The position numbers were made by a program, and so were the translations under genes. The notes below the pieces were generated by a model. The model was given only the letters and a program-made list of their open reading frames with translations, was not told the DNA's origin and ran no database searches. Of a stretch of DNA of 49,139 nucleotides, positions 23,652 through 31,434 are shown one piece after another (positions within the stretch are counted from its first letter, which is position 1; each line of letters opens with the position of its first letter). Origin of the DNA: Leucobacter komagatae. GTDB taxonomy: Bacteria; Actinomycetota; Actinomycetes; Actinomycetales; Microbacteriaceae. The stretch covers positions 1 to 49,139 of the forward strand of contig NZ_JXSQ01000024.1 in the NCBI RefSeq assembly GCF_000834055.1. The letters run 5' to 3'.

Positions 23652-24830
23652 TTAGCGCAGAACGGCGAACTTGCCGTCCTTGACGATCTGCACGACAGCC
23701 GGGTGCTCTGCGTCACGATCCGCGTTGATGCTCACTGCACCGAGCGGGGTCGGGACGTCCGTGAGCTGTGCGATCGAGTCGCGCAGGTCGCTACGCTCGG
23801 CCGAGCAGTCGGTGCGGATCGCCTCGTCGATGAGGTACAGGGCCGAGTAGGCCTGCGCAGCGAACTGGTCGGGCTGTGCGCCAAACTTCTCTTCGTACGC
23901 TGCGAGGAATGCCTGGTTCTCGGGGTTGTCCGAAGCAGAGTTCCATGCCGCACCAACGACGACGCCCTCGGCTGCCGCGCCAGCATCAGCCATGAGCTTC
24001 GGGTTGTTGAATCCGTTGCCGCCAACGATGGGCTGATCGATGCCAAGCTCACGCGCCTGCGTGACGAGCGGGATCGCTGCCTCGATGAGCGCGGACACGA
24101 CGATGGCGTCAGGGTTCTGATCCTTCGCAGCGGTGAGTAGGCTGCGGAAGTCGGTGTCGGCCTTCGAGAACGTGATGGTGTCGAGCACCTCGACGTCGCT
24201 CTCACCGAGCGTTTCGGTCATAACCTCGTAGCCCGACTCGGTGAACGCGTCGTCGTTGGAGTACATGACGACAACCTTCTTGAGGTCGTACTCATCGATC
24301 ACGGCATCAATGGTCTGCGGGATGACCTGGGCCTCGGTGAGCGAGTCACGGAAGACGTACTCGCCGATGTCGGTGATGCCTCCCGCTGTGGTCGAGATGC
24401 CCATGACCGGCATGCTGCCCTCGTTCGCGATCGGCATCGCAGCGACGGCGGTGTTGGAGAGCGTCGGTCCGAGCACGATGCTGGTGCCGTTGCCAACGAA
24501 TGTCTCCATAACGCTGATGCCCTGGCGTGCTTCCGAAGCATCGTCTTCGATGCTCAGCTCGTAGACAACGCCGTCCTTCTCGTTGAGCTCGGCGAGCGCG
24601 AGCTCGAGGCCTTCCTGCTGCGAGGCGCCGTAGCTGCCTGCGCCGCCCGTGAGGCTGAGCGCCGCTCCGACCTTGACGGGGCTTTCGATGACGCAGCTCT
24701 CACCCGAGCCGGTTCCGACGAGGCCGCCGGTTTCACCTTCTGAGCCACCCGTATCGCCAGAGTTGCTGCAGCCAGCAAGTAGCAAAGCAGAGGCTGATAC
24801 GACGGCGGCGGCACGAAGCTTCATCTTCAT
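23652..24830 (-). CDS. livK: Branched-chain amino acid-type ABC transporter binding lipoprotein (LivK-like)
   Basis: A 392-residue Peripla_BP_6 lipoprotein. The signal ends in LLLAGC, followed by a Gly/Ser/Glu-rich linker. The mature domain shows the family start VKVGAALSLTGGAGSYG and later segments IVLGPTLSNTAVAA and FSKADTDFRSLL. The family binds leucine/isoleucine/valine but also amides, urea and aromatic or hydroxy acids, so the ligand is open; the operon-linked hydroxyacid oxidase is a hint. GGAGA precedes the ATG at 24830. The much longer upstream open frame runs through a minisatellite and is not coding. Confidence 0.9.
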   Translation of the reverse strand: MKMKLRAAAVVSASALLLAGCSNSGDTGGSEGETGGLVGTGSGESCVIESPVKVGAALSLTGGAGSYGASQQEGLELALAELNEKDGVVYELSIEDDASEARQGISVMETFVGNGTSIVLGPTLSNTAVAAMPIANEGSMPVMGISTTAGGITDIGEYVFRDSLTEAQVIPQTIDAVIDEYDLKKVVVMYSNDDAFTESGYEVMTETLGESDVEVLDTITFSKADTDFRSLLTAAKDQNPDAIVVSALIEAAIPLVTQARELGIDQPIVGGNGFNNPKLMADAGAAAEGVVVGAAWNSASDNPENQAFLAAYEEKFGAQPDQFAAQAYSALYLIDEAIRTDCSAERSDLRDSIAQLTDVPTPLGAVSINADRDAEHPAVVQIVKDGKFAVLR

Positions 24831-24858
24831 TGAGTTCTCCAAGCAGATCAGGGCACGC

Positions 24859-24884
24859 TCACGCGTGAACCTCTTAACATATAG
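24859..24884 (-). promoter_or_regulatory. Putative -10 box and downstream palindrome of the Liv operon
   Basis: On the minus strand TATATG (24884-24879) is a candidate -10 box. Just downstream lies the perfect 10-bp palindrome TCACGCGTGA (24859-24868), well placed as an operator at the transcript start. No clear -35 box is seen. Confidence 0.4.
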
Positions 24885-25011
24885 GTATCGGATAACGCTG
24901 GCACAGGAGTCCAGTTTTTTCAAAGACTCGCCGTGTGCGCGGACAAGATGTAGCCAAACCGCAACATATGTGGTCTGGTGGGGTGCAGAATTCTCGCCCG
25001 AGCCTGCGTGC

Positions 25012-25070
25012 GTCCGGCGATTCCGGCGATTCCTGCGATTCCTGCGATTCCTGCGATTCCTGCGATTCCG
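25012..25070. repeat. 9-bp minisatellite
   Basis: Four exact TTCCTGCGA units (25030-25065) are preceded by TTCCGGCGA and a degenerate unit, and followed by a partial one. It lies between the Liv operon promoter and the tandem ATPase gene and is a likely site of copy-number variation. Confidence 0.85.
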
Positions 25071-25081
25071 ACGCTGAAGGC

Positions 25082-26686
25082 CTAGGCTGCGCGCCGTCCA
25101 GCCCCGGTTGCCTCCGCAGGATCGTGCGCGATGCAACGTGGAGCGCTTGCCGCGTCAAGCCTGAGTTCGCGATCGCACATGGCCCGCGCCACCGCCCTGC
25201 TCGACGTAATAAGCACGAGCGCAACGTCAGCCCGCTCGCGCACATCAGCGCAGAGCGCGAGTATGCGGTCCCCGGCACGGTCAAAGCGCGGCCCCTCGCA
25301 CATCAGCACACTCGGATCGTGCGCGAGTGCTCTCGCAATCGCGATCCGCAGCGCCTGCCCGCTCGACAGGTCGCACATCCGTGCGATCAGCAATTCTGGC
25401 CCTACTCCCACAAGTGAAAGCAACTCGAGCGCGCGGGTGCCAACGCCGCTCGATGACGCCGCAGGTCGAGTGCGTCGAATGACCCGGCGAAGATGCGTTC
25501 GCACCGTGTGTGTCTCGGCCGTCGCACGCGCTGGATCATGCACCACGAGCTGGATCGCCCTGCGCTGCTCCGCGGTCCGCGCTGCGGCCCTTGGCTCCTG
25601 CGCCTCACCGGAGAGCAACAACTGGCCTCCAATTCGCAGCGCTGAGCTGGGCCGGAGCCCTCCGACAATCGCCTGTGCGAGCATGCTCTTGCCGCTCCCA
25701 GGCCCACCGGTGATCGCGAGCGCACCTCCTGCGGGTAGCTCGACCGAAATGGGCGGCGTGACACGCTGCCCGTCAGGGAGCACGACGGAGAACTCACGCA
25801 GCTCTAGCGCGGGGATTGAGGGGGTGTGGTCGCTCGCCTGGCCTGCCCGATCCGCCCCCTGAGCGCCCGCCGCCCGAGGCTTGGTGGCGACGCCCGCGGC
25901 GGCCACACGCGCTCCCGTCACGACGCTCATGTTCGTGGCGTCGCGCACAAGCGATACCGCTTGAGCCGCAGAAAAGGCCCGCTCAGGGGTGAATGTCTCG
26001 ATGATCTGGCCGCCCTCGAGCACGGAAATCTCGTCGGCGAAGCGCTGCGCAAGCGCGAGGTCACGGGTGAGGAGGACCACGGAGGCTTGCAAGACTCGCC
26101 GCATTCCGGCGAGCGCGTCAACCACTTCGTCAGCAACCGCGCTGTCAAGGCCGAGCAGCGGCTCATCAAGCACGACGAGCTTAGGGTGCTGCGCCGTCGC
26201 TGGCCTCGCGAGCGCCTGGGCGAGGGCCACCCTGCGCCGCAGCCCGGCGTCCAGTGTTGCAGGATCGCGGTCAAGCAGCTTCGCGTCATTCATGCCAAAG
26301 CGCGCAAGTGCGGCGACCAGCGTGAGATCGTCGAGCTGCCACCCCGGGAATCGCCCTGCCATCACGGCAGCAATCGCATCCCGCACCGTCGCGAATCCGC
26401 CCAGTGCCCCCTCCGGATCCTCTCCAAGCCACGCGACGTGCTCGGCTGGGGAACCAGCTGCGCGATCGAGCGGATCGAAGGCGCCGATGTGCACGCTCCC
26501 CGAGGTTCGGGTCAGCCCAGCGCCGAGGGCGCCGCGAAGCGCGGAACCCAGGACGGTCTTTCCTGATCCCTCTCCACCGACGATCGCTCTTACCTGGCCG
26601 TGAGGAATACGTGCGGTGAGGTTTCGCAGCACCACCCCGCCTGACTTCGCGTCGCAGCCGACCGTGAGGCGCTCACACGTGATCAT
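25082..26686 (-). CDS. Tandem-domain ABC ATPase with degenerate catalytic motifs
   Basis: From the ATG at 26686 (ribosome site GAGGGG) the protein has 534 residues with two ABC domains, resembling fused peptide/nickel-type DppD-DppF. Domain 1 has Walker A GGEGSGKT and Walker B LVVLDEP, but a poor signature LDAGLRR and Arg in place of the H-loop His (LTRDL). Domain 2 has Walker A GGPGSGKS and signature LSSGQALR, but Walker B reads VLMCEGP, losing the Asp-Glu pair, and the H-loop His is absent (ITSSR). One or both sites may be inactive. No permease gene is adjacent. An iron-box-like sequence lies upstream. Confidence 0.75.
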   Translation of the reverse strand: MITCERLTVGCDAKSGGVVLRNLTARIPHGQVRAIVGGEGSGKTVLGSALRGALGAGLTRTSGSVHIGAFDPLDRAAGSPAEHVAWLGEDPEGALGGFATVRDAIAAVMAGRFPGWQLDDLTLVAALARFGMNDAKLLDRDPATLDAGLRRRVALAQALARPATAQHPKLVVLDEPLLGLDSAVADEVVDALAGMRRVLQASVVLLTRDLALAQRFADEISVLEGGQIIETFTPERAFSAAQAVSLVRDATNMSVVTGARVAAAGVATKPRAAGAQGADRAGQASDHTPSIPALELREFSVVLPDGQRVTPPISVELPAGGALAITGGPGSGKSMLAQAIVGGLRPSSALRIGGQLLLSGEAQEPRAAARTAEQRRAIQLVVHDPARATAETHTVRTHLRRVIRRTRPAASSSGVGTRALELLSLVGVGPELLIARMCDLSSGQALRIAIARALAHDPSVLMCEGPRFDRAGDRILALCADVRERADVALVLITSSRAVARAMCDRELRLDAASAPRCIAHDPAEATGAGRRAA

Positions 26687-26758
26687 TGTCCACCCCTCTT
26701 GCCCGCACACCGGTGCCGACTCGTCCTCGCCGCGGCCAAAGTTGCGCTTCGGCCACAT

Positions 26759-26827
26759 TCATCTGATGATTGATATAGGCGAGATCGTAGCACCTTTCTT
26801 AGGTAAACCTCACACACATCTGATGTG
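26759..26827 (-). promoter_or_regulatory. Promoter region with DtxR-like box and twin CATCTGATG palindromes
   Basis: TTAGGTAAACCTCACACAC (26799-26817) matches about 12 of 19 positions of the DtxR/IdeR iron-box consensus and contains AGGT-AA-ACCT. A TATAT-type -10 candidate lies at 26773-26778. Two palindromes share the core CATCTGATG: TCATCTGATGA (26759-26769) and CACATCTGATGTG (26815-26827), bracketing the promoter. Iron control of the tandem ATPase gene is plausible, not proven. Confidence 0.45.
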
Positions 26828-26965
26828 GAGCGGTGTCGTCTCTCTGTAGGGTCGAACTCACCAGGCGCGCCAAACCGCGCCCGCCGACGCGCACCGCTCC
26901 CCGCCGAAGCCCGTGGGCACGGCGGGCATCGGCGCGTCTCAGCGCGGACGCTGGCTCCGGCCAAA

Positions 26966-27035
26966 GCATACGGTTTCCGCAAAAGTACATGGAATCTACG
27001 CGCAGAAACCATGTGCTTTTGCAGAAACCATATGC
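26966..27035. repeat. Long inverted repeat (27-bp arms, 16-nt loop)
   Basis: Arms 26966-26992 and 27009-27035 match at 24 of 27 positions. Within the right side GCAGAAACCAT occurs twice (27002-27012 and 27021-27031), and its complement with one change is in the left arm. The AT-rich composition stands out from the very GC-rich surroundings. It could be a miniature mobile or REP-like palindromic element or a structured RNA; no transposase is nearby. Confidence 0.7.
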
Positions 27036-27043
27036 ACTCGTCG

Positions 27044-27077
27044 GCGGGCGCGGCGCACGGGCGGGCGCGGCGCACGG
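27044..27077. repeat. 17-bp tandem duplication
   Basis: GCGGGCGCGGCGCACGG occurs twice in tandem, followed by a degenerate GC-only third copy. Confidence 0.7.
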
Positions 27078-27161
27078 GCGGGCGCGGGCGGGCTCGGGTC
27101 GACCCCGGGGCGGGCGACGAGCGCCGACGGTACCCGTTGGCCGCGGGGTCGGTGCCGCCCG

Positions 27162-28175
27162 CTAGCTTAGACGGGTCCTAGGCGCGACGTTGTACGTGTC
27201 CTCAGCGTCGCGGTTCACCACTGTGCCCAAGGCGTCATCGATCGCGGTGAGCGTGTCGGCGTCGAGCGTGATCCCAGAGGCCTTGACCGTGTCCGCGAGC
27301 TGCTCCGGCCGCGACGCCCCCACAAGCGCGGCTGAGACGTTCGGGTTCTGCAGCACCCACGCGATCGCCAGCTGCGGCATCGTGAGGCCGGCCTCCTGCG
27401 CGACGGGCTTCAGCCGCTGCACGGCATCGAGCAGGTCGTCGCGCATGAACGACTCGATGAACCGCGAACCACTGTGCGGATCCGTGGCCCGTGAGCCCTC
27501 GGGCCGGTCAGCGCCAGGCAGGTACTTGCCCGAGAGGACGCCCTGCGCCATCGGGGACCAGACGATCTGCGAGATCCCGAGTTCCTCCGACGCAGGCACG
27601 ACCTTCTCCTCGATGACGCGCCAGAGCATCGAGTACTGCGGCTGATTCGAAATCAGTTGCACGCCGAGCTGCTGCGCAAGCGCGTGCCCCTCGCGCAGCT
27701 GCTCCGCGGTCCACTCGGAGACGCCGATGTAGAGGGCCTTGCCCTGCCGCACAATGTCGGCGAACGCCTGAAAGGTTTCCTCAAGCGGCGTCTCGTAGTC
27801 AAAACGGTGTGCCTGATACAGGTCGACGTAGTCCGTACCAAGGCGCTGCAGTGAACCATTGATCGACTCGAAGATGTGTTTCCGGCTCAGCCCGGTATCG
27901 TTTGGCCCTTTTGCGCCGACGGGGAAGTAGCACTTCGTGAAGATCTCGAGACCCTCACGCCGCTGCCCTGAAAGCGCGTTTCCCAGGACCACCTCGGCCG
28001 CCTGGTTGGCGTACGAGTCTGCGGTGTCGAACGATGTAATGCCGGCGTCGAGCGCGGCGTGCACCGTCTTCACCGCAGCCTCGTCCCCCACCTGCGAGGC
28101 GTGCGTCACCCAGTTTCCGTAGGTGATTTCCGAGACCTTGAGACCACTGTTTCCGAGATAGCGATAGTTGACCAT
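27162..28175 (-). CDS. Aldo/keto reductase
   Basis: A 337-residue NADPH-dependent aldo/keto reductase of the Kv-beta/YghZ-like group. The catalytic tetrad is visible: Asp and Tyr in SFDTADSYANQ, Lys in IFTKCYF and His in YQAHRFD. The C-terminal cofactor segment ALVGASRPEQLADTV is typical. It reduces aldehydes or ketones in the cytoplasm; the physiological substrate is unknown. The ATG at 28175 has no ribosome site but TAGCGT-N6-ATG, so it is probably translated from a leaderless message. It lies 37 bp downstream of a short-chain dehydrogenase gene on the same strand. Confidence 0.9.
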   Translation of the reverse strand: MVNYRYLGNSGLKVSEITYGNWVTHASQVGDEAAVKTVHAALDAGITSFDTADSYANQAAEVVLGNALSGQRREGLEIFTKCYFPVGAKGPNDTGLSRKHIFESINGSLQRLGTDYVDLYQAHRFDYETPLEETFQAFADIVRQGKALYIGVSEWTAEQLREGHALAQQLGVQLISNQPQYSMLWRVIEEKVVPASEELGISQIVWSPMAQGVLSGKYLPGADRPEGSRATDPHSGSRFIESFMRDDLLDAVQRLKPVAQEAGLTMPQLAIAWVLQNPNVSAALVGASRPEQLADTVKASGITLDADTLTAIDDALGTVVNRDAEDTYNVAPRTRLS

Positions 28176-28181
28176 GGGCCC

Positions 28182-28187
28182 ACGCTA
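28182..28187 (-). promoter_or_regulatory. Predicted -10 box (leaderless) for the aldo/keto reductase
   Basis: The minus strand reads TAGCGT, six nt (GGGCCC), then the ATG at 28175. The same hexamer precedes hemH and ispE. Confidence 0.5.
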
Positions 28188-28212
28188 ACCCCGTTTTGCT
28201 CCGTGCGGGCTC

Positions 28213-29043
28213 TTAGTTAAGGAAGATGTCAGGGAAGAGCCGGTCGTCGGGTGTGCCCGGCACGGCTGCGTACCCCGAAAAGTCCGTCACACCGGCGGCG
28301 GCAAGCACCTCTTCGACGATGAGCGTCTGCCCCGTGTACCCAGCGGCCGGCTGCGTGAGCACAGCGTACGCCGCGTCAGCGTAGATCGCGGGCGTGCGGC
28401 TTGCTGCCATGACCTTGTCACCGCCAAGGAGGTTCTGCACGGCGGCAGTCGCGATCGTTGTCGCGGGCCAGAGCGTGTTCGCGGCGATGCCCGCGTCTGC
28501 GAACTCTGCCGCGAGACCGAGCGTCGCCATCGTCATGCCGTACTTCGCGAGCGTGTAGCCAGTGTGCGCGCCGAGCCACTTTGGCGTCGCGTTCAGGGGC
28601 GGCGAGAGCGAAAGGATGTGCGGGTTATCCGAGTTCTGCAGCGCCGGAATTGCGGCGCGCGAGAGCATGAAGGTGCCGCGCACGTTCACATCTTGCATGA
28701 GGTCGTACTTCTTCGGTTCGAGGTCGAGTGTGCGCGAGAGGTCGATGACGCTGGCGTTGTTCACGACAATGTCGATCCCACCGAACTCGGCGCGCGTCTG
28801 CTCAACGGCACCCGCTACGTCCTCGTCGTTGCGCACGTCGCCAACGATTGCGAGCGCGTTGCCCCCAGCGGCGCGAATCTCCTCGGCGGCGGTGTGGATC
28901 GTGCCCTCAAGTTTGGGGTGCGGGGTGTCGGTCTTCGCGAGCATCGCGATGTTCGCACCGTCAGCGGCGGCTCGAAGCGCAATCGCGAGGCCGATGCCGC
29001 GGCTGCCGCCCGACATGAGGATCGTCTTTCCGGCGAGGTTCAT
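28213..29043 (-). CDS. Short-chain dehydrogenase/reductase
   Basis: A 276-residue SDR protein. The cofactor motif SGGSRGIG is at about residues 11-18, NNAS at about 95 marks the family, Ser in ILSLSPPL and Tyr-x3-Lys in GYTLAKYG form the catalytic set. The overall sequence resembles the HSDL2-like subgroup (for example ISxL.PPLN...W), whose substrates are poorly known. GAAGGAG lies 5 nt before the ATG at 29043; the 10-residue upstream extension is less likely. It may be cotranscribed with the downstream aldo/keto reductase. Confidence 0.88.
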   Translation of the reverse strand: MNLAGKTILMSGGSRGIGLAIALRAAADGANIAMLAKTDTPHPKLEGTIHTAAEEIRAAGGNALAIVGDVRNDEDVAGAVEQTRAEFGGIDIVVNNASVIDLSRTLDLEPKKYDLMQDVNVRGTFMLSRAAIPALQNSDNPHILSLSPPLNATPKWLGAHTGYTLAKYGMTMATLGLAAEFADAGIAANTLWPATTIATAAVQNLLGGDKVMAASRTPAIYADAAYAVLTQPAAGYTGQTLIVEEVLAAAGVTDFSGYAAVPGTPDDRLFPDIFLN

Positions 29044-29362
29044 AACTACTCCTTCGTAATGTGCAACGCCCAACAGGTGCCAGCGTGTCCCCAGCTAATC
29101 AGATAGCCGGGAAAAGCTGCAACGTTTTGCGTTTCTTTGCACATCGCCGCCAAGTGCGGCGCCGATACGCCGCGAGTTTTGCAACAACTCGTGCGGCGCA
29201 TCGGCGCGAGGGAGTCCAGCTCAGCTGTCGCCGGCGTCGCCGGGCAGCGATCCACTCGGCACCGCTCCCCCGAGTAGCTCCCCCAAGTAGCTCCCCCGGG
29301 TAGCGCGCCCGCAGTAAGCCGCCCCGCGCGCCCGCAGTAAGCCGCCCCGGGGGCTCAAATCG
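29044..29362. other. 319-bp intergenic region with tandem repeats
   Basis: No gene seen. The promoter of the short-chain dehydrogenase should lie near 29050-29150. The right half holds GC-rich tandem repeats ahead of the ABC-F stop codon. Confidence 0.65.
29303..29348. repeat. 23-bp perfect tandem duplication
   Basis: Two adjacent identical 23-bp units (29303-29325 and 29326-29348) beginning GCGCGCCCGCAG. Just to the left GTAGCTCCCCC occurs in near-tandem copies as well. Confidence 0.85.
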
Positions 29363-31204
29363 CTAGTTCAGCAGTTCCGAGAGCTCCAGCCAGCGCAGTT
29401 CGAGCGCGTCAACGTCCGATTCGAGCGCGGTGATCTTCGCCATCTCGGCGTTCAGCAACTGGTAGTCGCCCTGATCGAGCGTCGCGAGGCCCTCGCGGCC
29501 CTTCTTGATGTCGCCCTGCATGCGCGCAATCTTGCGCTCAACCGAGGCGATCTCCTTCTGCGCGTCGCGCAGCTCGCGCCCCGACAGTTTCGGTTCGGCC
29601 TTCGGCTGCTGCTTCGAGCCAGAAGCGCTGCCCGATCCGCCGCCTGCAGCAGCCGCTTCCTTCGCGCGCTCTTCGGCCTGGCGCAGCTTGAGGTACTCGT
29701 CGACGCCGTTCGGCAGGTGCCGCAGCTTCTTGTCGAGGATCGCGTACTGCTGATCGGTCACGCGCTCAAGGAAGTACCGGTCGTGCGAGACAACGATGAG
29801 GGTGCCTGGCCACGAGTCGAGCAGGTCCTCCATCGCGGCGAGCATGTCGGTGTCGAGGTCGTTCGTAGGCTCATCGAGGATGAGCACGTTCGGCTGATCG
29901 AGCAGGATGAGGAGCAGCTGCAAGCGGCGCTTCTGCCCACCAGAGAGATCCTTCACCGGTGTCGACAGCTGCGCGCTCGTAAATCCCATACGCTCGAGCA
30001 GCTGGCCGGGCGTGAGATCCTGCGCCTTCGATCCTGAGCCGACGGTGAAGCTCGTGCGCAGCCGCGAGATCACGACGCGCACTGGCTCGTTGAGGTGCGC
30101 CTCGAGCTCGTCGAGCCGCTGGGTGAGCTGCGCGACCTTCACGGTCTTGCCTGTCTTCACGGTGCCGCTCGTTGGCTCGACCGCGCCCGAGATGAGGCCG
30201 AGCAGCGTCGACTTGCCTGCGCCGTTCACGCCGAGGATGCCGGTGCGCTCGCCCGGGGCGAGGCGCCACTCGATGTCCTTGAGTACCTCGCGCGGCTCCC
30301 CCGATGCTGGATCGGTGTAGGTCACGCCGACGTCGAGAATATTCACGACCTCCTTGCCGAGGCGCGACACAGCCATCGACTGCAGCGAGACCTTGTCGCG
30401 GATCTCGGGAACGTCGGCGATGAGGTCGTTCGCTGCGTCGATGCGGAACTTCGGCTTCGCCGTGCGCGCTGGCGCGCCTCGGCGGAGCCACGCGAGTTCC
30501 TTGCGGGCGAGGTTCTGGCGCTTCTGCTCGACGACGGAGGCCTGCCTGTCGCGCTCGACGCGCTGCAGAATGTACGCAGCGTAGCCGCCCTCGAAGGGCT
30601 CGACCAGGCGATCGTGGACCTCCCAGGTCTGGGTGCTCACCTCGTCGAGGAACCACCGATCGTGGGTGACGACGAGCAGCGCGCCCTGGTTCGCCGGCCA
30701 GCGGCGCTTGAGGTGCTCTGCAAGCCAGGCAACGGCCTCAACGTCAAGGTGGTTGGTTGGCTCATCAAGGAAGAGGACCTCCCAGTCACCGACGAGCAGC
30801 CGCGCGAGGGCGACACGGCGTCGCTGACCGCCGGAAAGTGAGTCGAGTTCCGCGTCCCACGGGAGATCCGCGACGAGGCCCGCAATGACGTCGCGCACCC
30901 GCGGCTCGCCCGCCCACTCGTACTCGGGAGTATCGCCGACGATCGCGTTGCCGACGGTCTCGCCGTCGTCGAAGCGATCCGCCTGGTCGAGCACGCCAAT
31001 CGTCGTGCCGCCGCGGTAGGTCACGCGGCCCGAATCCGGCCCGCGGCGACCCGCGAGCATCATCAGGAGCGAAGATTTACCGTCGCCGTTTCGGCCGACG
31101 ATGCCGATGCGATCTCCCTCATCGACGCCGAGCGTCACTGAGTCGAATACGACCTTCGTCGGAACTTCCAGGTGCAGGGCCTCGGCCCCAAGAATATGCG
31201 CCAT
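29363..31204 (-). CDS. ABC-F family ATPase (Uup/EttA-like)
   Basis: A 613-residue soluble protein with two ABC domains and no membrane segment. Domain 1 has Walker A GRNGDGKS, signature LSGGQRR and Walker B VLFLDEPTNHLD; domain 2 has GVNGAGKS, LSGGQKRR and VLILDEPTNDLD. A charged C-terminal coiled coil (about residues 535-610) resembles Uup. ABC-F proteins act on the ribosome, resolving stalled or antibiotic-bound complexes, or in DNA-related roles for Uup. The start ATG has AGGGGG only 2 nt upstream; TACGCT lies 9 nt further up, so a near-leaderless start is possible. Confidence 0.92.
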   Translation of the reverse strand: MAHILGAEALHLEVPTKVVFDSVTLGVDEGDRIGIVGRNGDGKSSLLMMLAGRRGPDSGRVTYRGGTTIGVLDQADRFDDGETVGNAIVGDTPEYEWAGEPRVRDVIAGLVADLPWDAELDSLSGGQRRRVALARLLVGDWEVLFLDEPTNHLDVEAVAWLAEHLKRRWPANQGALLVVTHDRWFLDEVSTQTWEVHDRLVEPFEGGYAAYILQRVERDRQASVVEQKRQNLARKELAWLRRGAPARTAKPKFRIDAANDLIADVPEIRDKVSLQSMAVSRLGKEVVNILDVGVTYTDPASGEPREVLKDIEWRLAPGERTGILGVNGAGKSTLLGLISGAVEPTSGTVKTGKTVKVAQLTQRLDELEAHLNEPVRVVISRLRTSFTVGSGSKAQDLTPGQLLERMGFTSAQLSTPVKDLSGGQKRRLQLLLILLDQPNVLILDEPTNDLDTDMLAAMEDLLDSWPGTLIVVSHDRYFLERVTDQQYAILDKKLRHLPNGVDEYLKLRQAEERAKEAAAAGGGSGSASGSKQQPKAEPKLSGRELRDAQKEIASVERKIARMQGDIKKGREGLATLDQGDYQLLNAEMAKITALESDVDALELRWLELSELLN

Positions 31205-31361
31205 AACCCCCTAAGCGTAGTTCAGTTCGATGTGGATCAGCACCGCGCCGATGCGGCGCCGGAGTTCTGCGGTGTTTCACCGCTTCGCCGCGCAGTCCCA
31301 GCTCGGAAGACGCAGCCCGCCGCGAACCGGATACGACTCCCCTGCGTGCGCGCGATCCCGG

Positions 31362-31389
31362 TATTCTGAGGGGTGTCGCCAGTGGCGAC
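31362..31389 (+). promoter_or_regulatory. Putative -10 box and palindrome upstream of the lipase fusion
   Basis: TATTCT (31362-31367) is a candidate -10 box. The palindrome GTCGCCA-G-TGGCGAC (31375-31389) would overlap the transcript start and looks like an operator. The rest of 31205-31434 shows no gene. Confidence 0.4.
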
Positions 31390-31434
31390 TCCCGGCCTAG
31401 CCGCAGACACACGAACAGGGAGAAAGGCGTCACC

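Larger units (their letters stand above)
24831..25081. other. 251-bp upstream region of the Liv operon
   Basis: No gene. It holds a palindrome and likely -10 box near the Liv operon start, and a 9-bp minisatellite next to the stop of the tandem ABC ATPase gene. Confidence 0.7.
26687..27161. other. 475-bp gene-free region with promoter, long hairpin and GC-rich repeats
   Basis: No convincing coding frame. The right part of the ATPase promoter (26759-26827) is followed by GC-rich DNA, a 27-bp-arm inverted repeat (26966-27035) and a 17-bp tandem repeat (27044-27077) before the aldo/keto reductase stop. Confidence 0.75.

Noticed and set aside
25012..25070. CRISPR array
   Set aside because: The units are 9 bp, contiguous and without spacers; no cas genes are present.
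24834..25136. N-terminal extension of the Liv binding protein with an Asn-Arg-Arg repeat
   Set aside because: The repeat is the 9-bp minisatellite read in frame; the lipoprotein signal starts at 24830 with a good ribosome site.
26687..27161. Small protein genes in the gene-free region
   Set aside because: Open frames of 60-130 codons exist on both strands, but they run through repeats and lack ribosome sites and recognisable domains.
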